Positions 12,210 to 12,446 of a stretch of 12,446 nucleotides of DNA are shown here, in pieces. The position numbers and the translations under genes are program-made. This stretch comes from DASRHK01 sp035650495 (GTDB taxonomy: Bacteria; Pseudomonadota; Gammaproteobacteria; Nevskiales; Nevskiaceae): contig DASRHK010000111.1 of NCBI GenBank assembly GCA_035650495.1, positions 1 through 12,446 of the forward strand, read 5' to 3'. The stretch's first letter is position 1; every line of letters begins with the position of its first letter. The notes beneath the pieces were generated by a model. The model saw only the letters and a program-made list of their open reading frames with translations, did no database searches and was not told the origin of the DNA.

Positions 12210-12446
12210 CTAAGAATTGCTCACCGGGTCGTTGGCGCTCGGGGCCCGGTGATGCCACCACCCTTCGCTTACATTCGCGGTGACGATTTGAGCGATCTGC
12301 TCCGCGGTCGCCGGTTTCTGCAGAACACCGTCAAAGCCCGCATCTCGCGGCAGTTCAGCGAACACCGACTGACCGAATCCCGTTATCGCAAAGATCTTCG
12401 CAGTGCATCCCCCCTTGCGTAACGCGCGTGCGACGGCGAAGCCGTC
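12210..12446 (-). CDS. receiver-domain response regulator, 3' part only
   Basis: The minus strand is open from the window edge to TAG at 12212-12210, giving 78 residues that begin DGFAVARALRKGGC. This is the second half of a receiver: AITGF with the conserved Thr (22nd visible residue) and VLQKPATAEQ with the conserved Lys (44th). The phosphoacceptor aspartate should lie just outside the window. It aligns without gaps to the receiver at 4731-5093, with about 38 of the first 59 residues identical by my count, so the two are paralogues. Unlike that protein it has an extra C-terminal tail of about 19 residues (SEGWWHHRAPSANDPVSNS). It may be a stand-alone receiver or the C-terminal receiver of a hybrid kinase; the window cannot decide. 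Confidence 0.85.
   Translation of the reverse strand, partial: DGFAVARALRKGGCTAKIFAITGFGQSVFAELPRDAGFDGVLQKPATAEQIAQIVTANVSEGWWHHRAPSANDPVSNS

Overview
This window is a GC-rich (roughly 60-70% over most of its length) proteobacterial chromosome segment. Several features suggest a betaproteobacterium or a soil gammaproteobacterium: a single-chain pyruvate carboxylase, a PmrAB/QseBC-type two-component pair with CTTAAG-type boxes, a pair of DUF5985-like membrane proteins, and degenerate copies of the GC-rich interspersed repeat that translates as SPSPT..GEG. This assignment is inference; there is no rRNA or marker gene to fix it. I see no CRISPR array, insertion sequence, tRNA or phage gene.

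Left part (1-4400). A complete BKACE-family (DUF849) beta-keto acid cleavage enzyme lies on the minus strand, behind a 61-residue small ORF. To their right, still on the minus strand, is an OmpR-family response regulator whose stop overlaps the start of a sensor kinase by 4 bp. A perfect CTTAAG-N5-CTTAAG box sits upstream of the regulator, and a second box (TTTAAG-N5-CTTAAG on the minus strand) sits just after the kinase stop, facing the small ORF. Divergent from the regulator is a compact plus-strand operon: a small winged-helix-like protein and two 87-residue three-helix membrane proteins. Its leader contains a textbook intrinsic terminator (10-bp stem plus T-tract) ending 11 bp before the first start codon. 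The simplest reading is a two-component system with its own local regulon (itself, the small ORF and possibly the membrane-protein operon), with attenuation or an sRNA in the divergent leader.

Middle (4400-9410). A small single-helix membrane protein converges on the DUF5985 operon, and a stand-alone receiver protein is transcribed rightward. On the minus strand, a secreted protein of unknown function is translationally coupled by an ATGA overlap to a complete 1156-residue pyruvate carboxylase, the main anaplerotic enzyme. The linker between its biotin carboxylase and carboxyltransferase domains carries an in-frame piece resembling the interspersed repeat.

Right part (9411-12446). A membrane fatty-acid desaturase (plus strand) overlaps tail-to-tail by 4 bp with a TolB-like beta-propeller lipoprotein (minus strand). 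Upstream of the latter is a 312-bp gap without a gene, then a stand-alone FixJ-type receiver. At the window edge is the 3' part of a second receiver that is a clear paralogue of the one at 4731-5093. GC content falls to about 48-60% here. The 'system' most worth following up is the two-component locus with its two boxes, the small ORF and the attenuator-like leader.
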